NCBI RefSeq assembly: GCF_004564375.1
Contig: NZ_CP038267.1
Span: forward strand, 932,501-996,500
From: Nocardioides euryhalodurans
GTDB lineage: Bacteria > Actinomycetota > Actinomycetes > Propionibacteriales > Nocardioidaceae
DNA length: 64,000 bases
Direction: 5' to 3'
Part shown: one piece after another, positions 33,952 to 46,457 of the stretch
Layout of the letters: each line of letters opens with the position of its first letter
Position numbering within the stretch: position 1 is the stretch's first letter
The notes under the pieces: model-generated
What the model was told of the DNA's origin: nothing
Database searches by the model: none
The model's input: only the letters and a program-made list of their open reading frames with translations
Position numbers and translations under genes: made by a program

Positions 33952-34802
33952 TCGACCTGTTGACGTACCCGTTCATGGTCCGCGCGCTCATCGCGGCGGC
34001 CGTGACCGGCCTGGCAGCGCCCGCGATCGGCACCTACCTCGTGCAGCGCCGGCTGGCGCTGCTCGGCGACGGGCTCGGCCACGTCGCCGTCACCGGCGTC
34101 GCCCTCGGCCTGCTCACCGGCACCTCCCCCACGTGGTTCGCGGTGTTCGTCGCGGTGGTCGGCGCGGTCGCGATCGAGGTGATCCGCGAGCGCGGCCACA
34201 CCAGTGGCGACGTCGCCCTCGCCCTGCTCTTCTACGGCGGCCTCGCGGGCGGCGTCCTCATCACCGGACTCGCCGGCCAGACGGCCTCGCGGCTGCAGGA
34301 GTTCCTCTTCGGCTCCGTCACGAGCGTGTCGGTCGCCGACCTGCTCGCCACCGTCGTGCTGGCGGTCGTGGTCATCGCCGTCTGCCTGGGACTGCAGCCC
34401 CAGCTGTTCGCCGTCTCGCAGGACCAGGACTTCGCGCGCGTGGCCGGCGTCCCGATCCGCTTCTACAACCTGCTCGTGGCGGTGCTTGCCGCGGTGACGG
34501 TGACCGTGGCGATGCGGACCGTCGGGCTGCTGCTGGTCTCGGCCCTGATGGTGGTGCCGGTGGCGACCGCCCAGCAGCTGACGCGGTCCTTCCGCTCGAC
34601 GCTGGGCGTCGCGATGGTGCTCGGCCTCGGTGCCTCGCTCGGCGGGCTCGTGCTCGCGGCGTACCTCTCCACGGTGCCGCTGACCGTCGCGCCCGGCCCC
34701 ACGATCGTGCTGCTGTCCTTGACCGGCTTCGCGCTCGCCTGGCCGGCCGGGGTGTGGCTGCGCAGCCGGCAGTCCCGCGCCCGGGAGGTCGCCCGTGCCT
34801 GA
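33948..34802 (+). CDS. znuB: Zinc ABC transporter permease
   Basis: A 284-residue ABC-3 type permease with about eight membrane helices. The family block GDGLGHVAVTGVALG (about 38) and ARVAGVPIRFYNLLVAVLAA (about 165) match ZnuB/MntB permeases. ATG 33948 overlaps the znuC stop (ATGA). It forms with ZnuC the channel for zinc delivered by ZnuA. Confidence 0.93.
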   Translation: MIDLLTYPFMVRALIAAAVTGLAAPAIGTYLVQRRLALLGDGLGHVAVTGVALGLLTGTSPTWFAVFVAVVGAVAIEVIRERGHTSGDVALALLFYGGLAGGVLITGLAGQTASRLQEFLFGSVTSVSVADLLATVVLAVVVIAVCLGLQPQLFAVSQDQDFARVAGVPIRFYNLLVAVLAAVTVTVAMRTVGLLLVSALMVVPVATAQQLTRSFRSTLGVAMVLGLGASLGGLVLAAYLSTVPLTVAPGPTIVLLSLTGFALAWPAGVWLRSRQSRAREVARA

Positions 34803-35184
34803 CCAGCCACTGCGCCTCACCCGCCAGCGCCAGGCCGTCGCCGACGCCCTGGCCACGATCGACGACTTCCGGTCCGCCCAGGAGATCCACGCGGTGCTCG
34901 CCTCGCAGGGTCACGGCGTCGGCCTCGCCACCGTCTACCGCACCCTGCAGCTGCTCGCCGAGCACGACCAGGTCGACGTGCTGCGGACCGATGACGGCGA
35001 GGCCAGCTACCGACGCTGCTCCGGGACCCACCACCACCACCTGGTCTGCCGCTCGTGCGGCGCCACCGTGGAGATCGAGGGCCCGGCGGTCGAGCAGTGG
35101 GCGCAGGCGGTCGCCGAGGAGCACGGGTACGCCGACGTCAGCCACACGCTGGAGATCTTCGGCGACTGCCCCCGCTGCCGCTGA
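34795..35184 (+). CDS. zur: Fur-family zinc uptake regulator
   Basis: A 129-residue Fur-fold repressor. An N-terminal winged helix (RLTRQRQAVADALATIDDF and GVGLATVYRTLQLL recognition helix) precedes a dimer domain holding the regulatory histidine cluster HHHHLVC and structural zinc sites CRSCG and CPRC. The GTG 34795 overlaps znuB by 8 bases, so zur is the last gene of the operon it represses. Placement beside the zinc transporter and boxes separates it from iron Fur. Confidence 0.92.
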   Translation: MPDQPLRLTRQRQAVADALATIDDFRSAQEIHAVLASQGHGVGLATVYRTLQLLAEHDQVDVLRTDDGEASYRRCSGTHHHHLVCRSCGATVEIEGPAVEQWAQAVAEEHGYADVSHTLEIFGDCPRCR

Positions 35185-35186
35185 GG

Positions 35187-36866
35187 TCAGCGGTCGGCAG
35201 CTGCCTCGACACCGAGGGGCAGCCGGACGCGGAAGGTGCTGCCACGCCCCACCTCGCTGTCCACCTCGATCCGGCCCCCGTGGCTCTCGACGATCGACTT
35301 GGTGATCGACAGGCCGAGGCCGATGCCCTGGATGCTCTGCTCCTCCGCCTGGCGTGACCGGAAGAAGCGGGTGAACAGCTGGTCGCGGTCGCGCGCGCCG
35401 ATCCCGATGCCGGTGTCCTCCACGGAGAGCTCGACACGCTCGCCGTCCACACCGAGCCGGACGTGGACCTTGCCGCCGCGCGGGGTGTACTTGATGGCGT
35501 TGGAGACCAGGTTGTCCGCGACCTGCCGCATCCGGTCGCGATCCATCATCATCACCAGGGCGTCCGGGAGGTCGGCGTCGAGCGTGACGCCGACCGAGGC
35601 CGCTGCCGGGGCGGCGGCCGCGACCGTCTCCCGGACCGTGGCGGCGAGGTCGCCGCGGGTCCGGACGACGCGCATCGGACCCAGGTCGATCTGGGCGGAC
35701 TGGAGCAGGTCGGCCACCAGCCGGCCCAGCCGCTCGGCGTTGCGCGCCACCACGGCGAGCTGGCGTACGGCCTCCTCGGGCATGCCGTCCTCCTCCATCA
35801 GCAGGTCGACGTAGCCGCGGATCGAGGTGAGCGGGGTCCGCAGCTCGTGGGAGACCGAGGCGACGAACTCGTCCTTGACCCGCAGCGCGCGCATGAACTC
35901 CGTGACGTCCTTGTAGGCGAGGGCCGCGCCGACGAACCGTCCCTCGGGGTCGCGCACCGAGCGCGCCGAGACCGACAGGGCGCGGGAGGTCAACGGGTCG
36001 TCACCGACCCAGATGCGGAAGTCGTCGAACTCCTCGCCCGCCGCGGCGCGGGTCGTGGGCATCTGCTCGCCTGTCAGCAACGAGGTGCCGCTCTCGTCGT
36101 AGATCAGCCCCATCTGACCTGCCCGGCCCCGGTGCCCGTCCGGGAACGACAGGGCCATGAAGTCGCGGTGCCGCCGGTTCATCGACTGGTAGCGCCCCTC
36201 GTCATCGAGGAGCAGCAGGCCGACGTCGACGGTGTCGAGGATCGCGTCGGAGACCCGGCGCTGGTGCTCGATGGTGTCGAGGGCGACGGAGAGCCGGTCG
36301 CGGTCGAGCTCGGCCACCTCGCGCTCGCGGCGAAGCTGCCCGAGCGTCGACGAGAGCGCCTGTGCCGCCCAGGCCGCCCAGGTGCCGAGCGCGGGGACGA
36401 GCACCGAACGCGAGATGTTGTCGCCGGTCGGCTCGAGGACGAGCAGTCCCGGGATCGTGATCGTCAGCACGCCGGCCACGAGCGTGACCAGGATGCCGCG
36501 CCGGCCGAACGCACGCCCCAGCCAGTACGCCGGGATCAGCACCAGCAGCCCGGCTCCGGCCCCGAGCGACGCGAGCCGCGACACCCCGACGACCGCGATG
36601 TCGATGACCGGGACCACGGCGACCGCGCCCGCCGGGAGTCGGTCCCACGGGGCGGCCACGGACAGCACCAGGGCGGCCAGTGCGACCAGCAGGGCTGCGA
36701 CCGGCCAGGAGGCGAACGAGTCGATCCGCCCGGCGAGCACCCGGACGGCCAGGTCGAAGGCGATCAGAGCCGTGAAGACGACCTGCAGGGCGACCGGGTC
36801 CGAGCCGTCCAGCCGCGCGCGCCAGCCGACGGCAGCGGTTGCGCGCTCACGTTCGTGCTCGGTCAC
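35187..36866 (-). CDS. Sensor histidine kinase (membrane, PAS, HisKA-HATPase)
   Basis: A 559-residue kinase. About five or six membrane helices (roughly 28-175) are followed by a signalling coil, a PAS domain (about 205-325), HisKA with the H-box VSHELRTPLTSIRGY (His about 341), and HATPase_c with N box NLVSNAIKYTP, DTGIGIG and GIGLGLSI. No response regulator gene adjoins it. GTG 36866 is preferred because GAGGGGGG lies 5 bases upstream; the frame continues upstream without similarity. It is divergent from uppS. Confidence 0.9.
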   Translation of the reverse strand: MTEHERERATAAVGWRARLDGSDPVALQVVFTALIAFDLAVRVLAGRIDSFASWPVAALLVALAALVLSVAAPWDRLPAGAVAVVPVIDIAVVGVSRLASLGAGAGLLVLIPAYWLGRAFGRRGILVTLVAGVLTITIPGLLVLEPTGDNISRSVLVPALGTWAAWAAQALSSTLGQLRREREVAELDRDRLSVALDTIEHQRRVSDAILDTVDVGLLLLDDEGRYQSMNRRHRDFMALSFPDGHRGRAGQMGLIYDESGTSLLTGEQMPTTRAAAGEEFDDFRIWVGDDPLTSRALSVSARSVRDPEGRFVGAALAYKDVTEFMRALRVKDEFVASVSHELRTPLTSIRGYVDLLMEEDGMPEEAVRQLAVVARNAERLGRLVADLLQSAQIDLGPMRVVRTRGDLAATVRETVAAAAPAAASVGVTLDADLPDALVMMMDRDRMRQVADNLVSNAIKYTPRGGKVHVRLGVDGERVELSVEDTGIGIGARDRDQLFTRFFRSRQAEEQSIQGIGLGLSITKSIVESHGGRIEVDSEVGRGSTFRVRLPLGVEAAADR

Positions 36867-36999
36867 GACGGCCCCCCTCTCCGTGACACGCTCCACTCCC
36901 CCGGGCGAGATCTTCCCAGAGCGGCAGCGTTTTGGGGAGATGCTGTCTCCGGCGGTCCGCTGCGCGCGGCCGGCGCCCCGGCTCTGACATCCTGCGCAT

Positions 37000-37764
37000 G
37001 TGAGACGCCCTGTCCGACCACCCATGTCGCACCCGTCCGGCGCCCGGCCACCGGCCGTGCCGCGCGACCTCGTCCCGCGCCACGTCGCCATCGTCATGGA
37101 CGGGAACGGCCGCTGGGCCAAGGAGCGCGGCCTGCCGCGGACGGCCGGCCACGAGCAGGGCGAGCACTCCCTCTTCGACGTGGTCGAGGGGGCGATCGAG
37201 ATCGGGGTCGGCGCGATCTCGGCGTACGCCTTCTCGACCGAGAACTGGTCCCGCTCGCCCGACGAGGTCCGCTTCCTGATGGGCTTCAACCGCGACGTGA
37301 TCCGGCGTCGTCGCGACGAGATGCACGAGCTCGGCGTGCGGGTCCGGTGGGCCGGTCGGGCGCCGCGGCTGTGGAGGTCGGTGATCAAGGAGCTGCAGGT
37401 CGCCGAGGAGCTGACGCGGGACAACGACGTCCTCACCCTGACGATGTGCGTCAACTACGGCGGCCGCAAGGAGCTCGTCGACGCGGCCCGCGGCCTCGGG
37501 CGCGAGGTCGCGGCCGGTCGGCTGGACCCCGAGCGGATCACCGAGCAGACCTTCGCCCGCCACCTCTACGTCCCCGAGCTGGCCGACGCCGACCTGGTCT
37601 GGCGGACCTCCGGTGAGCAACGGCTGAGCAACTTCATGCTCTGGCAGGCGGCGTACTCGGAGATGGTGTTCAGCAACGTGCTCTGGCCCGACGTCGACCG
37701 GCGCCACCTGTGGGACGCGATCGAGACGTACGCCCGGCGGGACCGGAGGTACGGCGGGGCGTGA
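37000..37764 (+). CDS. uppS: Isoprenyl (undecaprenyl/decaprenyl) diphosphate synthase
   Basis: A 254-residue cis-prenyltransferase that makes the lipid carrier diphosphate for wall synthesis. Marks: [16 protein letters not shown] (catalytic Asp about 37), FSTENWSR, and the C-terminal [15 protein letters not shown] block with DxD-side residues. Chain length cannot be told. GTG 37000 and ATG 37024 are alternative starts, both without clear ribosome sites. It is convergent with recO, as often seen in actinobacteria, with a terminator hairpin between them. Confidence 0.95.
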   Translation: MRRPVRPPMSHPSGARPPAVPRDLVPRHVAIVMDGNGRWAKERGLPRTAGHEQGEHSLFDVVEGAIEIGVGAISAYAFSTENWSRSPDEVRFLMGFNRDVIRRRRDEMHELGVRVRWAGRAPRLWRSVIKELQVAEELTRDNDVLTLTMCVNYGGRKELVDAARGLGREVAAGRLDPERITEQTFARHLYVPELADADLVWRTSGEQRLSNFMLWQAAYSEMVFSNVLWPDVDRRHLWDAIETYARRDRRYGGA

Positions 37765-37771
37765 GGGGGGC

Positions 37772-37803
37772 GTCGGTTGGCCCGCTCAGGCGGGGAGACC
37801 GAC
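37772..37803. terminator. Bidirectional hairpin terminator between uppS and recO
   Basis: Outer arms GTCGGT/ACCGAC and inner arms CCCGC/GCGGG enclose a TCAG loop, with a 3-by-3 internal loop. It fills the 44-base convergent gap. Confidence 0.65.
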
Positions 37804-37808
37804 CGAGG

Positions 37809-38537
37809 TCACCGCTCGACGTACTCCCACGACCGCAGGCCGCGCTCGAGGTGCCAGGCGAGGTAGGCGGCGACGAGGCCGCTGGCCTCGCGAAGGTGGC
37901 GCGGGTCGGCGGCGTGCACGGCCGGCCAGTCACCGGCGAGCAGCGCGCCGAGCAGCGACAGCGTCTCGGCGGCGGGCCCTGCCGAGCCGGGCACCCGGCA
38001 GTCACCGCACAGCACCCCGCCCGACGCGGGGCTGAACCAGCGGTGCGGACCCGGGTCCCCACAGCGTGCGCAGTGGTCGAAGGAGGGGGCGTAGCCCGCG
38101 ACGGCCAGGGACCGCAGGAGGTAGGAGTCGAGCACCTGACCCGCGGGGTGCTCGCCACCGCCCATCGCGCGGAGCCCGCCCACGAGCAGCAGGAACTGCT
38201 GGACCGAGGGCTGCTTCTCCTCGGTGACCAGGCGCTCGGCGGTCTCGAGCATGACGGTGCCGGCGGTGTAGCGGTCGTAGTCGTGCCCCAGCCGTGAGGG
38301 GAACGGCGTCAGCGTCTCGGCCTGCGTGATGGTGTCGAGGCTTCGGCCCTCGGCCAGCTGCAGGTCGACGTGGGTGAACGGCTCCAGCCGGGAGCCCCAG
38401 CGGGAGGTCGTGCGCCGGACCCCCTTGGCGACCGCGCGGACCAGCCCGTGCTGACGGGTCAGCAGGGTGATGATCCGGTCGGCCTCCCCCAGCTTGTGGG
38501 TCCGGAGGACGACCGCCTCGTCTCGGTAGAGGGGCAC
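37809..38537 (-). CDS. recO: DNA repair protein RecO
   Basis: A 242-residue RecO: N-terminal OB fold (YRDEAVVLRTHKLGEADRI), a helical middle and a zinc finger with CARCGD (about 150) and CGDC (about 172). It loads RecA through RecFOR repair. The ATG 38537 follows the alpha/beta hydrolase stop by 18 bases, so the two are probably cotranscribed. Confidence 0.95.
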   Translation of the reverse strand: MPLYRDEAVVLRTHKLGEADRIITLLTRQHGLVRAVAKGVRRTTSRWGSRLEPFTHVDLQLAEGRSLDTITQAETLTPFPSRLGHDYDRYTAGTVMLETAERLVTEEKQPSVQQFLLLVGGLRAMGGGEHPAGQVLDSYLLRSLAVAGYAPSFDHCARCGDPGPHRWFSPASGGVLCGDCRVPGSAGPAAETLSLLGALLAGDWPAVHAADPRHLREASGLVAAYLAWHLERGLRSWEYVER

Positions 38538-38555
38538 AGCACCATTGTGCCGCGC

Positions 38556-39434
38556 TCAGCCCTGCGGGCGCCGCTGCCGGGGCCGTGTCAGGTCGTCCTC
38601 CTGGGCGGGCTCCCAGCAGGCGAGGGCGAACTCGACGGCGCGGCGGTCGAGGCGCTCGGGCCGCCGACGCCACTCCAGGATGCTGGTCGCGCGGACGAAC
38701 TCGGCGTACGGCATCTCCTCGGCCAGCATGGCCGCGTCCGCGGCCGGGTGGATCGGGTCGGACGGGTGGCCGACCACAAGCGCGGGCGCCGTGATGGCCC
38801 GACGCTCCCGCGAGGACGGGGCCACGCGACCGAAGAAGATGCCGTGCACCACGGCCGCGACCGACCCCGGCCGCTGGTCGCAGGTGTCGAGCCCGATCCC
38901 GACCCAGAACGGCACCAGGCCCCGCGGCACCGGACGCGTCAGGAGCCGCAGCGCCGTGACCGTCACCGGCAGGAACCGCGCGGCGAACATCAGGGGTGCG
39001 AAGGCCATGATCCCCGCCTCCACCGCGTTGTCGAGGACCGGCATCTCGAGCAGCAGGCCACGGACCCGGTCCGGCGCGAGGCTGGCGACCTCGAGGGAGA
39101 CGTTGGCCCCGAGCGAGGTCCCGCCCACGACGGCCTGGTCGGCGCCGAGGTGGTCGAGCAGGGCGAGCACCTGCCCGCCGAACGCGGTCATCGAGTAGAC
39201 GAGCGGGTCCTCCGGCCGGTCGGAGCGTCCGTGGCCGAGCAGGTCCAGGGTGACGACGTGGAGGCCCTGGGAGGCGAGCGTGCGCGCGAGCGGCTGGCAC
39301 ATCCGGCGCGGCATCAGCTGCCCATGGAGCAGCACCACCCACCGGTCGCCGGAGCCGTACTCGGTGTACTCCAGCCGGTCGCGCCCCGCATCGCTGTCGA
39401 GGAAGAACTGGCCGATCCGTTCGGACACCAACAT
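38556..39434 (-). CDS. Alpha/beta hydrolase
   Basis: A 292-residue hydrolase. It has the oxyanion segment LLHGQLMPRRM (about 36), GHGRS, the nucleophile elbow VGGTSLGANV (Ser about 106) and an acid/base pair plausibly in VGHPSDPIHPA (Asp, His about 225-229). Substrate not predictable. ATG 39434 faces the MASE1 kinase gene 62 bases away and recO follows closely downstream. Confidence 0.85.
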   Translation of the reverse strand: MLVSERIGQFFLDSDAGRDRLEYTEYGSGDRWVVLLHGQLMPRRMCQPLARTLASQGLHVVTLDLLGHGRSDRPEDPLVYSMTAFGGQVLALLDHLGADQAVVGGTSLGANVSLEVASLAPDRVRGLLLEMPVLDNAVEAGIMAFAPLMFAARFLPVTVTALRLLTRPVPRGLVPFWVGIGLDTCDQRPGSVAAVVHGIFFGRVAPSSRERRAITAPALVVGHPSDPIHPAADAAMLAEEMPYAEFVRATSILEWRRRPERLDRRAVEFALACWEPAQEDDLTRPRQRRPQG

Positions 39435-39496
39435 GCCCGCAGCGTAGGCCGTCCCCCGCACTCCGTGGCACGGGAAACGGGGCAAACCCCGCCCGC

Positions 39497-42289
39497 ATGC
39501 ACAAGACTGTGTCCATGAGCGAGAACGGCCGGCGCTGGGCCGGGCCGGCAGCCGTGGCAGTGGCGCTGCTGGGCGTGTACGTCGCCGGCACCAGCGCCGT
39601 GCTGTTCCGTCCCGAGGGCAGCGACGTCGCCTTCTGGTGGCCGGCCGCCGGCATCTCGGTCGCACTGGTCGCGCTGGTCCCCCGTCGGCACGTGCTGCCG
39701 GTCGTGCTCGGGATCTTCGCGGTCTCCCTGGCCGCCAACCTGAGCGGTGGCCAGACCGCGGACCTCTCGCTCGCCTACAGCATCGCCAACGCCGCCGAGG
39801 CCCTCGTGGCCGGGATGCTGCTCAAGGGTCCCGACGGCCGGCTGGTCACGCTGGGCCACCTCTCCGACTTCGTCCGCCTCGTCGTCGCGGCAGTGGTCGG
39901 CGCCCTGGTCGTCGGCGTGCTGGGGGCGCTGGCGGCGTACGCCCTCGACGACGGCTCGCTGCCCACGACGCTGCGCAACATCTTCACCTCCCACATGGCC
40001 GCCACCATGGTGATCGTCCCGGTGGCGATGACCTGGCGGCAGCGCACCTCGGAGGCGCCGCGGCTGGAGTTCGCGATCCAGGTGCTGTGGCTCGCGGCCG
40101 TCACCTGTGCCCTGTTCATCCCGGTCCACTCCTACCCGCTGTCCTTCGCGCTGCTGCCGATCCTGGTGTGGGCGGGGCTGCGGCTCTCCCCGCGCGCGGT
40201 GACGATCGAGCTGCTCGTCACCTGCCTGGTGGCGATCCTGCTCACCGGTCAGGGCCGCGGTCCTTTCGGCGACACGGGGCCCGCGGGCGCGATCTCGCTG
40301 GAGCTCGCCGCACCCCTGGTCCAGGGCTTCATCCTCGCCGGGGCGCTGGTGGTGCTTCCCCTCACGATGGCCGTCACCCAGCGCCGGCTCGCCCTCGAGG
40401 TGCTCACCGAGCGCGAACGGCTGTTCCGCCGCAACTTCACCGAGTCGATGACCGGCATGCTCCTGCTGAGCCTGCGCGGCGACCGGCTGGAGATCGTGGA
40501 CGCCAACGAGACCGCCCTGCAGCTCCTCGACGACGGCCGGACCCGCGTGGTGGGGCGCTACCTCGACCGGGTCCTCAGCGGTCCCTCCACCCTGCGCAGC
40601 GTGGTCCGCGAGATGGTCGGCGGCGACCTCGACGGATGGCGCGGGCAGGTGTCGGTACCGCACCGGCCGACCAGCCACGTCAAGATCGCGATCTCGCCGC
40701 TCACCCGCGGTGCGGACGCGACCTTCTCCGCCCAGCTGCTCGACGTCAGCGCCGAGTACGCCGCCCTCGCCCGCACCGCGGCCGCCGAGCGGCTCACCAG
40801 CGCCACCTTGGACACCACGCACTGCATCATCCTGGTCTGCGACATGGACGGGACGGTGGTCCGCGCCAACCGGGCGACGAGCACCCTGACGGGGTTCCAC
40901 GAGGACGAGGTGCTGGGCCGACCGGTCTGGGAGTCGATCATCCCGCCCCACCGGGTGCCGATCGTGCGCAGCATGTTCAGCTCCCCCGACGGGTCGGCGA
41001 TCCCGGGGTCCCGCGAGGCCGACGTCCAGACCGCGGCCGGCGACGTGCTGCGAATCGTGTGGAACACCGACCTGGTCCGCGACGAGGACGGCACTCCCCG
41101 CTACGCCGTGATGACCGGCATCGACGTCACCACCGAGCGGACCACGGCCGGGCTGATGAACACCCTCTTCCAGGCCGGCATGTCGACGGCGATCATCGGC
41201 ATGGACGGCCGCGGCCGGATCACCCTCTTCAACTCCGGCGCGCAGGCCCTGCTGGGCTGGACCACCGAGCAGGTGCGAGGCCGCCAGTTCACCGACCTGC
41301 TCGATCCCACCGAGATGGCCGAGCGGACCGCCGACGCGCACGGCAGCGGCTGGAGCGCCCTCACCTCGACCATCGGCGAGGAGCGGGAGTCGCAGGTCGA
41401 CGACTGGACCTGGCTGACGGCCGGCGGGTCACGGCGTACGGTCTCGATGACGCTCAGCGGCGGTGGCAGCGAGTTCGGGCCGCAGGCCGGCTACCTCGTG
41501 GTCGGCCGCGACGTGACCGAGCAGCGGCACAGCCAGATGATGCTGATGGCGGCCCTCGAGAAGGAGCGGACCGCCTCCGAGCGGCTACGACAGCTCGACG
41601 CCGCCAAGAACGAGTTCGTCTCGACCGTCAGCCACGAGCTGCGCACGCCGGTGACGAGCATCGTCGGCTACACCGAGCTGCTCGCCGACGGCTCCCCCGT
41701 CGAGCCCGATCCGCAGCAGGTCCCGCTGCTCGACACGATCGCCCGCAACGGCCACCGGCTGATCTCGCTGTGCAACGACCTGCTCACGCTCGCCGGGCTC
41801 GACTCCGACGGCCCCGCCTGGAACCGTGCCCCGATCGACGTCCGCGACCTCGTCACCCAGGCCGAGGACTCGCTGCGGCCGATGGTGCGCGACCGTCACC
41901 TCAAGCTCTCGTTCGTCGTGCCGGAGCAGCCGGTCGTCGTGGTCGGCGACGCGATCCAGCTCGAGCGGGTCCTGCTCAACCTGCTCAGCAACGCCCTGAA
42001 GTTCACCCCTGACGGCGGGCTCGTGACGACCTCGCTGGAGGTGCGCGACGGGGAGGCGTGGCTGCTCGTCGTCGACACGGGGATCGGCATCCCCCACGAG
42101 GAGCAGGAAGGGCTGTTCCAGAAGTTCTTCCGCGCCTCCACCGCCCAGGACCTCGCCATCCAGGGCACAGGCCTCGGCCTGTCGATCGTGGCGGGGATCC
42201 TCGCCGTGCACGGCGGCCGGATCGGCGTCGAGTCGGCCCCCGGCGAGGGGACGACCTTCACCGTCCGCCTGCCGTTGCAGGACGGCTGA
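39497..42289 (+). CDS. MASE1/PAS hybrid-type sensor histidine kinase
   Basis: A 930-residue membrane sensor kinase. About eight to nine N-terminal helices form a MASE1 sensory domain (WWPAAGISVALVAL at its start). Three PAS-like modules follow (about 315-420, 435-550 and 560-680; the phrases ILVCDMDGTVVRANRAT and IIGMDGRGRITLFN mark two). HisKA carries VSHELRTPVTSIVGY (His about 712) and HATPase_c carries NLLSNALKFTP, DTGIGIP and GTGLGLSI. No receiver domain or partner regulator is adjacent. ATG 39497 or the ATG six codons on may start it. Confidence 0.9.
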   Translation: MHKTVSMSENGRRWAGPAAVAVALLGVYVAGTSAVLFRPEGSDVAFWWPAAGISVALVALVPRRHVLPVVLGIFAVSLAANLSGGQTADLSLAYSIANAAEALVAGMLLKGPDGRLVTLGHLSDFVRLVVAAVVGALVVGVLGALAAYALDDGSLPTTLRNIFTSHMAATMVIVPVAMTWRQRTSEAPRLEFAIQVLWLAAVTCALFIPVHSYPLSFALLPILVWAGLRLSPRAVTIELLVTCLVAILLTGQGRGPFGDTGPAGAISLELAAPLVQGFILAGALVVLPLTMAVTQRRLALEVLTERERLFRRNFTESMTGMLLLSLRGDRLEIVDANETALQLLDDGRTRVVGRYLDRVLSGPSTLRSVVREMVGGDLDGWRGQVSVPHRPTSHVKIAISPLTRGADATFSAQLLDVSAEYAALARTAAAERLTSATLDTTHCIILVCDMDGTVVRANRATSTLTGFHEDEVLGRPVWESIIPPHRVPIVRSMFSSPDGSAIPGSREADVQTAAGDVLRIVWNTDLVRDEDGTPRYAVMTGIDVTTERTTAGLMNTLFQAGMSTAIIGMDGRGRITLFNSGAQALLGWTTEQVRGRQFTDLLDPTEMAERTADAHGSGWSALTSTIGEERESQVDDWTWLTAGGSRRTVSMTLSGGGSEFGPQAGYLVVGRDVTEQRHSQMMLMAALEKERTASERLRQLDAAKNEFVSTVSHELRTPVTSIVGYTELLADGSPVEPDPQQVPLLDTIARNGHRLISLCNDLLTLAGLDSDGPAWNRAPIDVRDLVTQAEDSLRPMVRDRHLKLSFVVPEQPVVVVGDAIQLERVLLNLLSNALKFTPDGGLVTTSLEVRDGEAWLLVVDTGIGIPHEEQEGLFQKFFRASTAQDLAIQGTGLGLSIVAGILAVHGGRIGVESAPGEGTTFTVRLPLQDG

Positions 42290-42300
42290 CCCGGGCCCGG

Positions 42301-44749
<2,449 letters not shown>

Positions 44750-44857
44750 TGGGTTCCTCCCCAGATGGGTCGACCGAGACGTCCCGACCCTAGCGCCCGC
44801 GGCCGCCCCCGCGCGTAGAGTTCGCGCACGGCACTGGTGCATCGGGGGCGGAGAAGC

Positions 44858-46381
44858 ATGGGCTATCGCAGCACGATCCTGCGCGCGGCGGAGGTCGACG
44901 ACGACCTGGGCGCCCGGTGGGACGCGCTCCCGGCCGGTCGCGGCGACCAGGCCGACGTCTACGACAGCTGGGCCTGGCACGCCGCCTCGCTGCGCGCCGA
45001 CCCGGCCCTGGCCCGGGCGGTCAGGATCCCCGCGGTGCTCGAGGGCGAGCAGCCGGTCGCGCTGCTCCCCGTGACCGTCGACCGGTCCGGGTGCTGGCGC
45101 AGCGTGGGGATGGACATCCGGCCCCGCAGCCGCATCGTGACCCGCGGGGAAGGTCCCGACCCGGAGGCACTCGGGCAGCTCGCCGAGTCGCTGGCGGGTG
45201 CCGGCGCCCGCTCCCTGGCCCTGCACCGGCTGCCGAGCCGCGACCCCGTGACCGAGGCGTTCCTCGGGGCGCTGCGCGAGGCGGGCTACGAGGTGGCCCG
45301 GCGCGAGCGCTCCGAGGACCGGCTCGCCCACCCGACCGGCGACTGGGCCGCCCACTCGCGCGACTACAAGAGCTTCGCCAAGTACGTCCGCCGCTTCTGC
45401 AACCGGGTCACTCCGCTGTGGGACCTCACGATGGACACCTACGGGACCTCGCCGGAGCTGCCCGCCGCGGAGGGCTTCCGGGTCTACGCCGAGCTCCAGG
45501 CGCGCAGCTGGAAGGGCCCGTACGATCCCATGACGATGATCCGCCGGCGCGAGCTGGCGTTGCGGGCGGAGCAGCTCGGCTGGGTGCGGATCTTCATCCT
45601 GCGTGTCGCGGGGGTCCCGGTCGCGGGGCACGTGTGGTTCCGGCTGGGCCCGGTCGCCACCTGGCTCTCCACCGCCCACGACCAGGGCTTCGACGCGCTC
45701 AGCCCCGGGACGATGGTGCAGTGGCTGGCGCAGGAGCGGCTCTTCGCCGAGCAGCCGCCGGGCGTCCTCGACTACCTGCCGGGCGGATCGCCGCAGAAGG
45801 ACCGGCTCACGCCGGACCGGCCCGTGCTGCTCGAGGTCGACGCCGTCCGCCGGAGCGCGGTCGCGGGGGTGGCGCTCCCGGCGCGGCAGCAGGCCCGCCG
45901 CGTCGTCCCCGCCGTCCGCGACCGGGTGGCGGCGAGGCTCCGGCGACCCGAGGGCGGGGAGGGCGCCACCCCCGACCAGCCGATCCGGCTGCTCGCCACC
46001 GCCCCCGCAGACGGTGCACTCCCGGCCGCGCCCCTCGACGCCTCCGACCCGGGCCTGCGCCGCTACCTCGCCGTGACGTCCGGCGAGGCCAGCCCCGAGG
46101 CCGTGGCCGGCACGTGGGCCGAGGACGACGGGTGGTGGCGGATCGGGTCCGGTCCGGTGGCGCTCGCCCGGCTCGGAGCCGACGACGTCGTGCGGGAGGT
46201 CGTGCTGCTCGACGGGTCGACCGACGGCGAGGACGTCGCAGCACCGGCTCTCGCAGCCGCGCTCGACCGGCCGGTGAGCGTCGCCAGGACCGACCCGCGG
46301 GGCACGCGCGACGGCGCCCCGACCGTGGTCCGGCACGCGCTGCTGCCGTGGCCGGCAGCCTGGGTGCCGACCTCGCCCTGA
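44858..46381 (+). CDS. GNAT-type acetyltransferase (BioF2/FemAB-like)
   Basis: A 507-residue protein whose first 330 residues match the GNAT BioF2-like group related to FemAB peptidyl transferases (LALHRLPSRDPVTEAFLGAL and VAGHVWFRLGPVATWLSTAH blocks). The last 170 residues have no recognisable domain. Such proteins act in cellulose/exopolysaccharide or cell-wall related acylation; substrate unknown. ATG 44858 follows GGGGCGGAG by 4 bases. An alternate ATG lies 7 codons earlier. Confidence 0.8.
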   Translation: MGYRSTILRAAEVDDDLGARWDALPAGRGDQADVYDSWAWHAASLRADPALARAVRIPAVLEGEQPVALLPVTVDRSGCWRSVGMDIRPRSRIVTRGEGPDPEALGQLAESLAGAGARSLALHRLPSRDPVTEAFLGALREAGYEVARRERSEDRLAHPTGDWAAHSRDYKSFAKYVRRFCNRVTPLWDLTMDTYGTSPELPAAEGFRVYAELQARSWKGPYDPMTMIRRRELALRAEQLGWVRIFILRVAGVPVAGHVWFRLGPVATWLSTAHDQGFDALSPGTMVQWLAQERLFAEQPPGVLDYLPGGSPQKDRLTPDRPVLLEVDAVRRSAVAGVALPARQQARRVVPAVRDRVAARLRRPEGGEGATPDQPIRLLATAPADGALPAAPLDASDPGLRRYLAVTSGEASPEAVAGTWAEDDGWWRIGSGPVALARLGADDVVREVVLLDGSTDGEDVAAPALAAALDRPVSVARTDPRGTRDGAPTVVRHALLPWPAAWVPTSP

Positions 46382-46457
46382 CGGGTTCGGGCGCCCTGCT
46401 GCCCCGGACGGCCGGGAGGTAGCATCACCGCACTGCTGGGGCGAGCGAGGAGGACGT

